NCBI GenBank assembly: GCA_963640745.1
Contig: CAVIBB010000134.1
Span: 1 to 5,473, forward strand
Origin: Paratractidigestivibacter sp963640745
GTDB lineage: Bacteria; Actinomycetota; Coriobacteriia; Coriobacteriales; Atopobiaceae
Direction of reading: 5' to 3'
DNA length: 5,473 nucleotides
A program made the translations under genes and the position numbers. Positions 1 through 4,825 of the stretch are shown in pieces. Position 1 is the first letter of the stretch. Each line of letters opens with the position of its first letter. The notes beneath the pieces were generated by a model. It ran no database searches and was not told the DNA's origin. It saw only the letters and a list, made by a program, of their open reading frames with translations.

Positions 1-43
1 CGTCGTCTTTAGCCGTTACCGCGTCGGGTTCGTTGACGACTAG
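1..43 (+). CDS. Possible C-terminal tail of a plus-strand gene cut by the window edge
   Basis: In the second forward frame the first 13 codons read VVFSRYRVGFVDD and end in a TAG at 41-43. This would be the last few residues of a gene that begins left of the window. The idea is supported by what follows: a 7-bp perfect hairpin at 65-81 and then a strong two-way terminator at 96-139, as expected between convergent genes. The fragment is too short to assign a family, and the other forward frames cannot be excluded by so few codons. The call rests on context only. Confidence 0.3.
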   Translation, partial: VVFSRYRVGFVDD

Positions 44-64
44 GCAGGCGGCGCACAAAGCGGG

Positions 65-81
65 GCGAGGGACCCCCTCGC
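65..81. other. Short GC hairpin downstream of the left-edge stop codon
   Basis: GCGAGGG (65-71) is perfectly complementary to CCCTCGC (75-81) across a 3-nt loop. There is no T-run after it on either strand, so on its own it is not a classical intrinsic terminator. It sits 21 bp after the proposed stop at 41-43 and 14 bp before the larger hairpin at 96-136, and may help termination or protect a 3' end. Confidence 0.5.
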
Positions 82-95
82 ACCGCCCATCAAAC

Positions 96-139
96 CTCAA
101 ACGAGGCGGAGGGGCTGCCCCTCCGCCTCGTTTGAGTTT
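96..139. terminator. Two-way hairpin terminator between convergent genes
   Basis: A 19-bp perfect stem is formed by CTCAAACGAGGCGGAGGGG (96-114) and CCCCTCCGCCTCGTTTGAG (118-136) with a 3-nt loop. The plus-strand transcript continues TTTC; the minus-strand transcript ends in TTTGAGGTTTGAT. The T-rich segments are interrupted, but the GC core followed by T-rich sequence is present in both directions. The hairpin begins 11 bases beyond the stop codon of the minus-strand deacetylase (147-1064), so it is its natural terminator, and it can also stop any plus-strand gene entering from the left. Confidence 0.8.
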
Positions 140-146
140 CCACACA

Positions 147-1064
147 TCATTCAGCAGCCGCGATGGCAATAAGCGCGTCGGACTGCAGCGCCGCGTGCTC
201 GACGTCGCGACCCTCCCCGCACGAAAACTCGACGAACCCGGGCAGCCCGGGGTTCAGGCAGTGCTCCGGCGCGTCGACGCGACCCGGATGGAAGAGCAGC
301 TCAAGTGCCATGCCGTGCGCGTCGGCCACCTCACGCAAGCGCGGGTAGACGGCCGCCACGCGCTTCTCGTCCATGCGACCCGAGAAAGAGAGCCCGCAAA
401 AGACGGCGGACTTCTCCTCGTAGGCGCCGAGGCCCGCGGCCTCGAACGCGCGGCGGTCGCGTCGCCACAGGTAATTGAGCAGCCCGCGCTTTACCCGGTT
501 GACGGGCTCAATGGTCCCCGCCACGCCCGCCCGTGCGAAGGGCCGCGCCGGCTCAGCGGGAATCCGCAGGTACTCGAGGGTGTACTCAGGGCGCGAGGCC
601 ACCGCGAGGACCCCGCGAAACACCGCCGGAATAAGGTGCGTGTGCTGATGACCGTCGAGCCGCAGCGACCCCGCGAGCTCCGGGAAGCGCCCGATCACGC
701 GCTCGACCTGGGCCGTGGCCTCTATCTCCACCTCGCGCGCAAGCTCCGCCCCGCGCAGCGCCGAGGCGGCAAGAAGCCCGCCGTAGCCAAGTTTGAAATA
801 GCCGCGCTCGTCCACGAGCATCGACAGCTTTGCCGACTCTGCCACGCAGGGCCCCTCCACAAAGTTAAGGTGAACGCCGATGCGCAGGCCGGCGGGCCGG
901 CCGTCCAGCAGCGCCGCGCACTCCTCGAAGTGCGGTGAGTTTGCCAGTATCGAGAGCGAGTTCAACGCCCCGCGCCCGCCCGGCACGCCGGAGCAGCACT
1001 CGAGTATCTTCTTTGATTGATCCAGCGTTATGCCGAAGTCATCGGCATGGAAAATAACCGACAT
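147..1064 (-). CDS. ChbG/YdjC-family carbohydrate deacetylase
   Basis: This 305-residue protein belongs to the YdjC/ChbG/HpnK family, metal-dependent hydrolases that remove acetyl groups from N-acetylated sugars such as chitooligosaccharides, or from hopanoid sugar intermediates (HpnK). Visible signatures are the N-terminal HADDFG (residues 6-11, likely metal and catalytic acids D8/D9), GVHLN with H65, DGHQHTH (137-143, metal histidines H139/H143) and FHPGR (258-262). All the expected active-site residues are present, and the length is normal to slightly long for the family. There is no signal peptide or membrane segment, so it should be cytoplasmic. The ATG start is supported by AAGGAG 10 nt upstream (1075-1080). 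It is transcribed away from a glycosyltransferase (1215-2192), which suggests a linked sugar pathway. The exact substrate cannot be read from sequence; family assignment is confident, the chitobiose role is not. Confidence 0.9.
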   Translation of the reverse strand: MSVIFHADDFGITLDQSKKILECCSGVPGGRGALNSLSILANSPHFEECAALLDGRPAGLRIGVHLNFVEGPCVAESAKLSMLVDERGYFKLGYGGLLAASALRGAELAREVEIEATAQVERVIGRFPELAGSLRLDGHQHTHLIPAVFRGVLAVASRPEYTLEYLRIPAEPARPFARAGVAGTIEPVNRVKRGLLNYLWRRDRRAFEAAGLGAYEEKSAVFCGLSFSGRMDEKRVAAVYPRLREVADAHGMALELLFHPGRVDAPEHCLNPGLPGFVEFSCGEGRDVEHAALQSDALIAIAAAE

Positions 1065-1074
1065 TCAGGAACTT

Positions 1075-1080
1075 CTCCTT
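1075..1080 (-). promoter_or_regulatory. Ribosome binding site of the deacetylase
   Basis: On the minus strand AAGGAG lies 10 nt before the ATG at 1064-1062. It is a good Shine-Dalgarno match and supports this start, which also places the HADDFG motif at the very N-terminus as is usual in the family. Confidence 0.75.
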
Positions 1081-1105
1081 GTTGTGCGCTTCATGTGGCC
1101 GCGTC

Positions 1106-1134
1106 GCGACCCGTCCTGCATTACAGGCTAGTAT
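1106..1134 (+). promoter_or_regulatory. Candidate promoter for the glycosyltransferase, overlapping the divergent one
   Basis: TAGTAT (1129-1134) is a reasonable -10 element on the plus strand, with a poor -35 match (GCGACC, 1106-1111) at 17 bp. It occupies nearly the same bases as the minus-strand TATACT, so the two divergent genes may compete for or share polymerase binding. An imperfect dyad, CCTG-N5-CAGG (1115-1127), lies inside the spacer and could bind a regulator, although its arms are only 4 bp. Confidence 0.3.
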
Positions 1135-1160
1135 AGAAGGCGCATCACAAACGCACTTAA
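1130..1160 (-). promoter_or_regulatory. Candidate promoter for the deacetylase
   Basis: The minus strand carries TATACT (1135-1130), five of six matches to the housekeeping -10 consensus. The best upstream -35-like element is weak: TTAAGT (1160-1155) at 19 bp spacing. Transcription would begin near 1123, leaving a leader of roughly 60 nt before the ATG. The -10 is convincing in this GC-rich setting, the -35 is not. Confidence 0.45.
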
Positions 1161-1205
1161 AACGTCGACCGCCGGCCCGGGGCTTACCGTGGGTGCGCAT
1201 CTCTT

Positions 1206-1217
1206 GGAGGAACCTTG
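1206..1217 (+). promoter_or_regulatory. Ribosome binding site deciding a TTG start
   Basis: GGAGG at 1206-1210 is followed after 4 nt by TTG (1215-1217). There is no ATG or GTG near enough to replace it, and translation from this TTG gives the normal N-terminus of a family 2 glycosyltransferase (MDLSVIIPCYNE). The TTG start is therefore well supported, with a rather tight spacing. Confidence 0.75.
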
Positions 1218-2192
1218 GATCTTTCGGTAATCATCCCCTGCTACAACGAGCAGGAGTGCCTCCCGCTGCTCTTCGACCGCGTGACCAGCGTCTTTGGGGA
1301 GGCGGGCCTCGACTACGAGCTCGTCTTCGTCAACGACGGCAGCAAAGATAAGACCTGGGAGCTTCTCACCGAGTTCGCCGCGTCGGGGCGCGCGCCGCAC
1401 GTCCTCGCCATCGATTTCTCGCGGAACTTCGGCAAGGAACCCGCGCTGCTCGCGGGGCTCGAGCACACCAGCGGCGACGTCGTGGGCATCATGGACGCCG
1501 ACCTTCAGCAGGAACCCGAGACGCTTCTTGCCATGTACCGCGAGCTCATGGCCGACTCCACGCTCGACAGCGTGGCCGCCTACCAGGCAAAACGCCACGA
1601 GGGAGCCGTGCAGGCGGCGCTCAAGCGAGCGTTTTACCGCACGTTCAAGGCCATGACCGAGGGCTGCGAGAATATGATTCCCGGCGCCTCGGACTTCCGC
1701 GTTTTCCGCCGCGACGTGGCGGACGCGCTTCTTTCCATGCCCGAGTACCACCGCTTTAGCAAGGGCCTCTTTGCCTGGGTCGGGTTCAACACGAAGCCCT
1801 TCCCCTATGAGCCGTCGCCGCGCGCCGCGGGCTCGACCAAGTGGTCGCTGCGCAAGCTCATGGCTTATGCGTTCGAGGGCATCTTTGCCTTCTCGACGGT
1901 CCCGCTCAAGCTCGCGACGATCACCGGCACGATAGCGAGCATCGCGGCCGTGATCAGCATCCTCGGCGTGTTCTGGGACACCTTCGTGAAGCACAACACG
2001 CCGCACGGCTACCCCACCACCGTGTGCCTGCTGCTGCTCTTTGGCGGGCTCATCCTCCTTACGCTCGGCATCATCGGCGAGTACCTGGCCCGCATTTACC
2101 TCGAGGGCAAGGGGCGCCCGGTCTACATTGCCAAGCGGACGATCAGCGCGGAGGACGGCAAGGTGCGCCGCGGCGGGTTCGAGCGCAGCTAG
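1215..2192 (+). CDS. Polyprenyl-phosphate-type family 2 glycosyltransferase (GtrB/ArnC/DPM1-like)
   Basis: This 325-residue membrane-anchored enzyme is expected to transfer a sugar from a nucleotide donor to a lipid phosphate carrier such as undecaprenyl phosphate on the cytoplasmic face. The GT-A domain spans about residues 1-225: VIIPCYNE (5-12), VNDGSKD (39-45), and the donor/metal motif DADLQ (94-98). In many relatives DADLQ is followed by DPPE; here it is QEPE. The conserved R-x-x-G-S-x-K-W segment is at 203-210. Two membrane helices follow, about 228-254 and 268-290, then the hallmark GEYLARIYLEGKGRPVYI (288-305) and a short basic cytoplasmic tail. Length is typical of the GtrB/ArnC group. 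It starts at TTG. It is divergent from a sugar deacetylase (147-1064), a pairing that recalls lipid-linked sugar modification routes such as ArnC/ArnD. No GtrA-type flippase is visible nearby. Sugar and acceptor are unknown. Confidence 0.9.
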   Translation: MDLSVIIPCYNEQECLPLLFDRVTSVFGEAGLDYELVFVNDGSKDKTWELLTEFAASGRAPHVLAIDFSRNFGKEPALLAGLEHTSGDVVGIMDADLQQEPETLLAMYRELMADSTLDSVAAYQAKRHEGAVQAALKRAFYRTFKAMTEGCENMIPGASDFRVFRRDVADALLSMPEYHRFSKGLFAWVGFNTKPFPYEPSPRAAGSTKWSLRKLMAYAFEGIFAFSTVPLKLATITGTIASIAAVISILGVFWDTFVKHNTPHGYPTTVCLLLLFGGLILLTLGIIGEYLARIYLEGKGRPVYIAKRTISAEDGKVRRGGFERS

Positions 2193-2218
2193 GCCCTGGC
2201 TCGGACGCGGCCAGGCCC
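2192..2218 (+). other. Hairpin overlapping the glycosyltransferase stop codon
   Basis: CCTGGC (2195-2200) pairs with GCCAGG (2210-2215), extended by two more G-C pairs across one C-C mismatch (2192-2193 with 2217-2218), with a 9-nt loop. There is no T-run, so it is not a standard terminator. It is immediately followed by a small GCGCT-CA-AGCGC inverted repeat (2219-2230). It may shield the 3' end of the mRNA. Confidence 0.4.
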
Positions 2219-2255
2219 GCGCTCAAGCGCGGTCGGCAGCGGATTCGAGCGCCGC

Positions 2256-2278
2256 CGAAGGGCCTCGCGGCCCGTTCG
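2256..2278 (+). other. GC hairpin in the glycosyltransferase 3' region
   Basis: CGAAGGGCC (2256-2264) pairs with GGCCC plus TTCG (2269-2273, 2275-2278) around the tetraloop TCGC, with a single bulged G at 2274. No T-run follows. It is one of several consecutive dyads in the non-coding stretch 2193-2532, and its role is unknown. Confidence 0.4.
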
Positions 2279-2301
2279 CCGCAGGTTCGCCCCTAATTTC
2301 C

Positions 2302-2344
2302 GGGGTTATGCATGACTCGCGCAGACGCGATCTCGCATAACCCC
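2302..2344. repeat. Hairpin 1 of an alternating GGGGTTATGC repeat array
   Basis: GGGGTTATGC (2302-2311) is a perfect 10-bp inverted match to GCATAACCCC (2335-2344). The 23-nt interior itself holds TCGCG-CAGA-CGCGA (2317-2330), so the whole element can fold into an extended hairpin. The right arm is followed by AGTTTCC. The unit recurs at 2375-2417, and the left and right halves alternate in orientation, as in REP/BIME-like intergenic elements. No coding potential is seen here. Confidence 0.75.
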
Positions 2345-2358
2345 AGTTTCCAGGGCTT

Positions 2359-2371
2359 TTACACCCTGTAA
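2359..2371. promoter_or_regulatory. TTACA-CCC-TGTAA dyad between the two repeat hairpins
   Basis: A perfect 5-bp inverted repeat with a 3-nt centre lies between the two larger hairpins. It has the size and symmetry of a dimeric repressor site. It overlaps an alternative pairing, CAGGG (2351-2355) with CCCTG (2364-2368). No regulator is encoded in the window, so a binding role is only a possibility. Confidence 0.25.
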
Positions 2372-2374
2372 TCG

Positions 2375-2424
2375 GGGGTTATGCGAGATTGGTTCCCAGC
2401 GAAGGTCGCACAACCCCAGTTTTT
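2375..2424 (+). terminator. Hairpin 2 of the repeat array, with a T-run: likely glycosyltransferase terminator
   Basis: GGGGTTATGCGA (2375-2386) pairs with TCGCACAACCCC (2406-2417) with a single A-C mismatch, leaving a 19-nt loop, and is followed by AG and five T residues (2420-2424). This is the only dyad in the region with a proper T-run, so it can act as an intrinsic terminator for transcripts leaving the glycosyltransferase. The arms are diverged copies of the unit in hairpin 1 (2302-2344), and both elements end in the same CCCCAGTTT sequence, which indicates a duplicated element. Confidence 0.6.
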
Positions 2425-2472
2425 AGGCGGCCCATCGGCCGCACCGCCGTCGTCTTAAATAAAGCGCCCCGC

Positions 2473-2511
2473 CTCACGCGCGTGAGTTACCATAGATAAC
2501 TCGAAATTTCG
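2473..2511. promoter_or_regulatory. Three adjoining palindromes in the helD leader or promoter
   Basis: CTCACGCGCGTGAG (2473-2486) is a perfect 14-bp palindrome. It shares its last GAG with a second dyad, GAGTTA-N7-TAACTC (2484-2502), and this touches a third perfect palindrome, CGAAATTTCG (2502-2511). The block ends 9 bp before the helD ribosome binding site. It overlaps the only AT-rich -10-like sequences near the gene, so it is well placed for one or more repressors, or for a structured leader. The binding proteins are unknown. Confidence 0.5.
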
Positions 2512-2520
2512 CGTGAACGG

Positions 2521-2526
2521 CAGGAG
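2521..2526 (+). promoter_or_regulatory. Ribosome binding site of helD
   Basis: CAGGAG lies 6 nt before the ATG at 2533. It is a good Shine-Dalgarno match at ideal spacing and fixes the helD start. Confidence 0.75.
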
Positions 2527-2532
2527 CTGAAC

Positions 2533-4668
2533 ATGTCCGACGAACTCGACCAGCACGACGACCCCATCTTCCAACAGGAGCAGGAGCACCTGAGCAAGCT
2601 CTACGCCAAGCTGCTCGAGATGCGCGACGCCATCGGGGAGGACCTCGAGTCCAACCACAAAGGCGCGCGTCAGGACCTCATAGACATGAGCGAGGAAGTG
2701 CGCCTCGACTTCGGCGGCGCCGACGAGACCATCGAGACCCTCGCCTCGATCGAGACGCTGAACTCCGTCATCGACGCATACAACCAGTACCACGACTTCA
2801 ACGTGGACAAGCTGCGCCGCGTCATGCTGCTCCTCATGCAGCCGTACTTTGCCAAGGTCCGCCTGCAGATGCGTCCGGGCCGCCCCGCGCGCGACGTCTA
2901 TATCGGCGCCGCCGGCATGACCGACGAGCACTCCATTCCCCTCGTGGTCGACTGGCGCAGCCCGGTCGCCGAGACCTACTACAACCAGGAGATGGGCGAG
3001 ACCAGCTACGACGTCGACGGCAAGAAGCGCACCGTGAACCTGGAGCTCCGCCGCCAGTTCGACATCGTGCGCGACAAGCTCAACATGTACTTCGACACCA
3101 CCGTGGCCATCGAGGACTCGCTGCTGCTGGGCGCGCTCAAGAAGCACCACTCCGAGAAGCTGCAGGCCATCACCGCCACCATCCAGCGCGAGCAGAACAC
3201 CATCGTGCGCCACGAGGACGTGCCGGCGCTGCTGGTCAACGGCATCGCGGGCTCCGGCAAGACATCCGTGTTGCTGCAGCGCATCGCATTTCTCCTCTAT
3301 CGCGAGCGCAAGACGCTGAACCCGGACCAGGTCTATCTCTTTACGCCGAACAGCGTCTTCGAACACTACATTGACACCGTCCTGCCGTCCATGGGCGAGG
3401 CGAACCCGCAGGTCTTTACCTGGCGCGACTTCGTCGAGGAGCAGGGCGCCGGGCAGCGCGACGCCGGTGTGCACACCGACCCCGCTGAGCTGCGCCGCAT
3501 CGAGGCGGCCGTCAAGAGCCTCGCCATCGAGGCCGAAGACCTGCGCGAGATTCGCGTCGACGACACGGTGCTGCTCAAGCCCGCGCAGATCGAGGGCGCG
3601 GTGCGCAAGTTCGAGCGCTTCGGCGTGGGGTCGCGCTTCTGCGCCCTGGTCACCGACGAGCTGCACGAACGGCTCGAGCGCCGCTTCATCGCCATGTCCA
3701 AGGACGAGGAGCTGCAAGAGAAGGTCACCGGATTCGACCTCGACGAGCAGGTCCACTGGTTCGGCGAGACGGTGAGCGCGGAGGACGAGGCCGAGGCCAT
3801 CAGCCTCACGCGCCGCTACGTCGAGCAGCGCTTCGCCGAGGCCCACGACCGCATCGACGACCTGAGCTGGCTGCGCTTCGACCGCATCGGCATGCGCCTG
3901 CTCGGTACGCAGGCCCTCTCGGCCACCGAGTGGCTCTACCTGCGCCTTTGCATCACCGGCTCAGGCGACAAGAATGCCCGCTACGTCATGATCGACGAGG
4001 TGCAAGACTACACCGTGGCTCAGCTCATGGTCCTCGCGCGTCACTTCTCGCGAGCGCACTTCCTGCTTCTGGGCGATGAACACCAGGCTATCTTTGAGGG
4101 GACGGCGAGCTTTAAGCAGATCGCGGAGGTCTTCACCGAGACGCACGGCCCGGTCGAGGAGTGCCGCCTGCTTACGAGCTACCGCTCGAGCCCCGAGATC
4201 ACGGCCATGTTCACGAGCCTGCTCGACTCCGACGAGCAGCTGCGCCTCACGAGCGTCCACCGAAGCGGCGTCGAGCCCGTCGTCCGCGAGCTGGACGGCA
4301 ACGACGTCGATGCCTACGTGGCTGAGCTGCGGCGCATTGCCGCGGAGGCCTCCGGCGACGAGGGCCTGACCGCCTTTGTGGCCGAGAGCGACTCACGCGT
4401 GAGCTGGCTCGCCAAGCAGCTCGGCGACGCCGTGCAGGTGCTCGGCAAAGACTCCGACCTGCCCGCGACCGGCGTCGTGCTTCTTCCCCTGCGCGTAGCC
4501 AAGGGCCTCGAGTTCGATCACGTGATCATCCCCGACGCGCAGGCCGAGGTCTACCCGGACACGCCGCTCTGCCGCCGACGCCTCTACACCGCCATCAGCC
4601 GCGCCATGCATCGCGTCACGGTGCTCTCGCAAGGATCGATGACGCCGCTTCTGGCGGATCGCCTCTAG
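2533..4668 (+). CDS. helD: HelD/HelR-family RNA polymerase recycling ATPase (superfamily 1 helicase fold)
   Basis: HelD proteins bind RNA polymerase, push arms into its channels and use ATP to release stalled or hibernating complexes; some actinobacterial members (HelR) give rifamycin tolerance. This 711-residue protein has the family layout. An acidic, helical N-terminal region (about 10-60) fits the arm entering the secondary channel. A conserved DWRSP segment is at 140-144. Walker A GIAGSGKTS is at 237-245, with a Q-motif-like IQREQ upstream (217-221). A polymerase-contacting insertion spans about 300-450. Then come Walker B IDEVQD (487-492), LLLGDEHQAIF (511-521), LTSYRSSPEI (547-556), VAKGLEFDHVII (655-666) and the arginine-finger motif YTAISRA (685-691). 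All ATPase motifs look intact, so it should be active. It is slightly shorter than the B. subtilis protein. The gene stands alone, with palindromes ahead of it and terminators behind. A plain UvrD-type DNA helicase is the less likely alternative. Confidence 0.9.
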   Translation: MSDELDQHDDPIFQQEQEHLSKLYAKLLEMRDAIGEDLESNHKGARQDLIDMSEEVRLDFGGADETIETLASIETLNSVIDAYNQYHDFNVDKLRRVMLLLMQPYFAKVRLQMRPGRPARDVYIGAAGMTDEHSIPLVVDWRSPVAETYYNQEMGETSYDVDGKKRTVNLELRRQFDIVRDKLNMYFDTTVAIEDSLLLGALKKHHSEKLQAITATIQREQNTIVRHEDVPALLVNGIAGSGKTSVLLQRIAFLLYRERKTLNPDQVYLFTPNSVFEHYIDTVLPSMGEANPQVFTWRDFVEEQGAGQRDAGVHTDPAELRRIEAAVKSLAIEAEDLREIRVDDTVLLKPAQIEGAVRKFERFGVGSRFCALVTDELHERLERRFIAMSKDEELQEKVTGFDLDEQVHWFGETVSAEDEAEAISLTRRYVEQRFAEAHDRIDDLSWLRFDRIGMRLLGTQALSATEWLYLRLCITGSGDKNARYVMIDEVQDYTVAQLMVLARHFSRAHFLLLGDEHQAIFEGTASFKQIAEVFTETHGPVEECRLLTSYRSSPEITAMFTSLLDSDEQLRLTSVHRSGVEPVVRELDGNDVDAYVAELRRIAAEASGDEGLTAFVAESDSRVSWLAKQLGDAVQVLGKDSDLPATGVVLLPLRVAKGLEFDHVIIPDAQAEVYPDTPLCRRRLYTAISRAMHRVTVLSQGSMTPLLADRL

Positions 4669-4673
4669 GGCAA

Positions 4674-4707
4674 GGCGCCGCGCGGGCTTTCGCGCCCGAG
4701 CGGCGCC
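4674..4707 (+). other. Strong GC hairpin just after the helD stop
   Basis: The 14-nt arm 4674-4687 pairs with 4694-4707 with only one G-A mismatch and a 6-nt loop (TTTCGC). It begins 5 nt after the TAG of helD. No T-run follows, so it probably stabilises the mRNA 3' end or slows polymerase before the true terminator at 4754-4805. Confidence 0.55.
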
Positions 4708-4724
4708 CGAGCGGCGCCGGCGCG
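4692..4724. repeat. Short tandem repeat of an 11-bp unit, three copies
   Basis: GCGCCCGAGCG occurs twice in exact tandem (4692-4702, 4703-4713), followed by a third copy, GCGCCGGCGCG (4714-4724), with two changes. It overlaps the right arm of the hairpin at 4674-4707. It is non-coding, and probably a slippage product in GC-rich sequence. Confidence 0.6.
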
Positions 4725-4753
4725 GCGCCCCGCTCCGCTCCGCGAACACAAAG

Positions 4754-4805
4754 AAACCGCCCGCCGGCAGTTCATCGCGCACTGAACTGCCGGCGGGCGG
4801 TTTTT
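4754..4805. terminator. Two-way intrinsic terminator between helD and the membrane protein gene
   Basis: CCGCCCGCCGGCAGTTCA (4757-4774) pairs perfectly with 4783-4800 across an 8-nt loop. AAA (4754-4756) and TTTTT (4801-4805) flank the stem, so the plus-strand transcript ends in a clean T-run for helD. The minus-strand transcript ends in TTTCTTT for the convergent gene that stops at 4826. It is a textbook shared terminator. Confidence 0.92.
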
Positions 4806-4825
4806 CTCTGCTTCGAACTTGGGCC

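Larger units (their letters stand above)
2193..2532. other. Gene-free stretch of 340 bp, dense in dyad symmetry
   Basis: No convincing coding sequence is present between the glycosyltransferase stop and helD. The first 100 bp hold GC hairpins (2192-2218, 2256-2278). The middle holds two hairpins from a repeated GGGGTTATGCGA-like unit (2302-2344, 2375-2417). The last 60 bp hold three adjoining palindromes (2473-2511) and the helD ribosome binding site. The promoter of helD must lie in the right half of this stretch, but no strong -35/-10 pair is evident; TACCAT (2488-2493) and TTAAAT (2455-2460) are the best -10-like hexamers. Confidence 0.6.

Noticed and set aside
33..938. Long plus-strand open frame of 301 codons
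   Set aside because: It lies antisense to the deacetylase, has an arginine/alanine/proline-rich composition with no recognisable domain, and reflects the open complementary frames common in high-GC genes.
1128..2006. Minus-strand open frame of 292 codons opposite the glycosyltransferase
   Set aside because: It is a charged, repetitive composition with no domain, whereas the plus frame encodes a complete GT-A domain and two membrane helices.
2193..2532. CRISPR array or rifamycin-associated element
   Set aside because: The repeated units alternate in orientation, number only four and have unequal spacing, so this is not a CRISPR. I could not find the GGGGCTTGC-type inverted element described upstream of rifamycin-induced genes.
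2455..3846. Minus-strand open frame of 463 codons opposite helD
   Set aside because: Its translation is a low-complexity valine/leucine/alanine/aspartate-rich shadow of helD codon bias. The plus-strand frame carries all HelD motifs and a good ribosome binding site.
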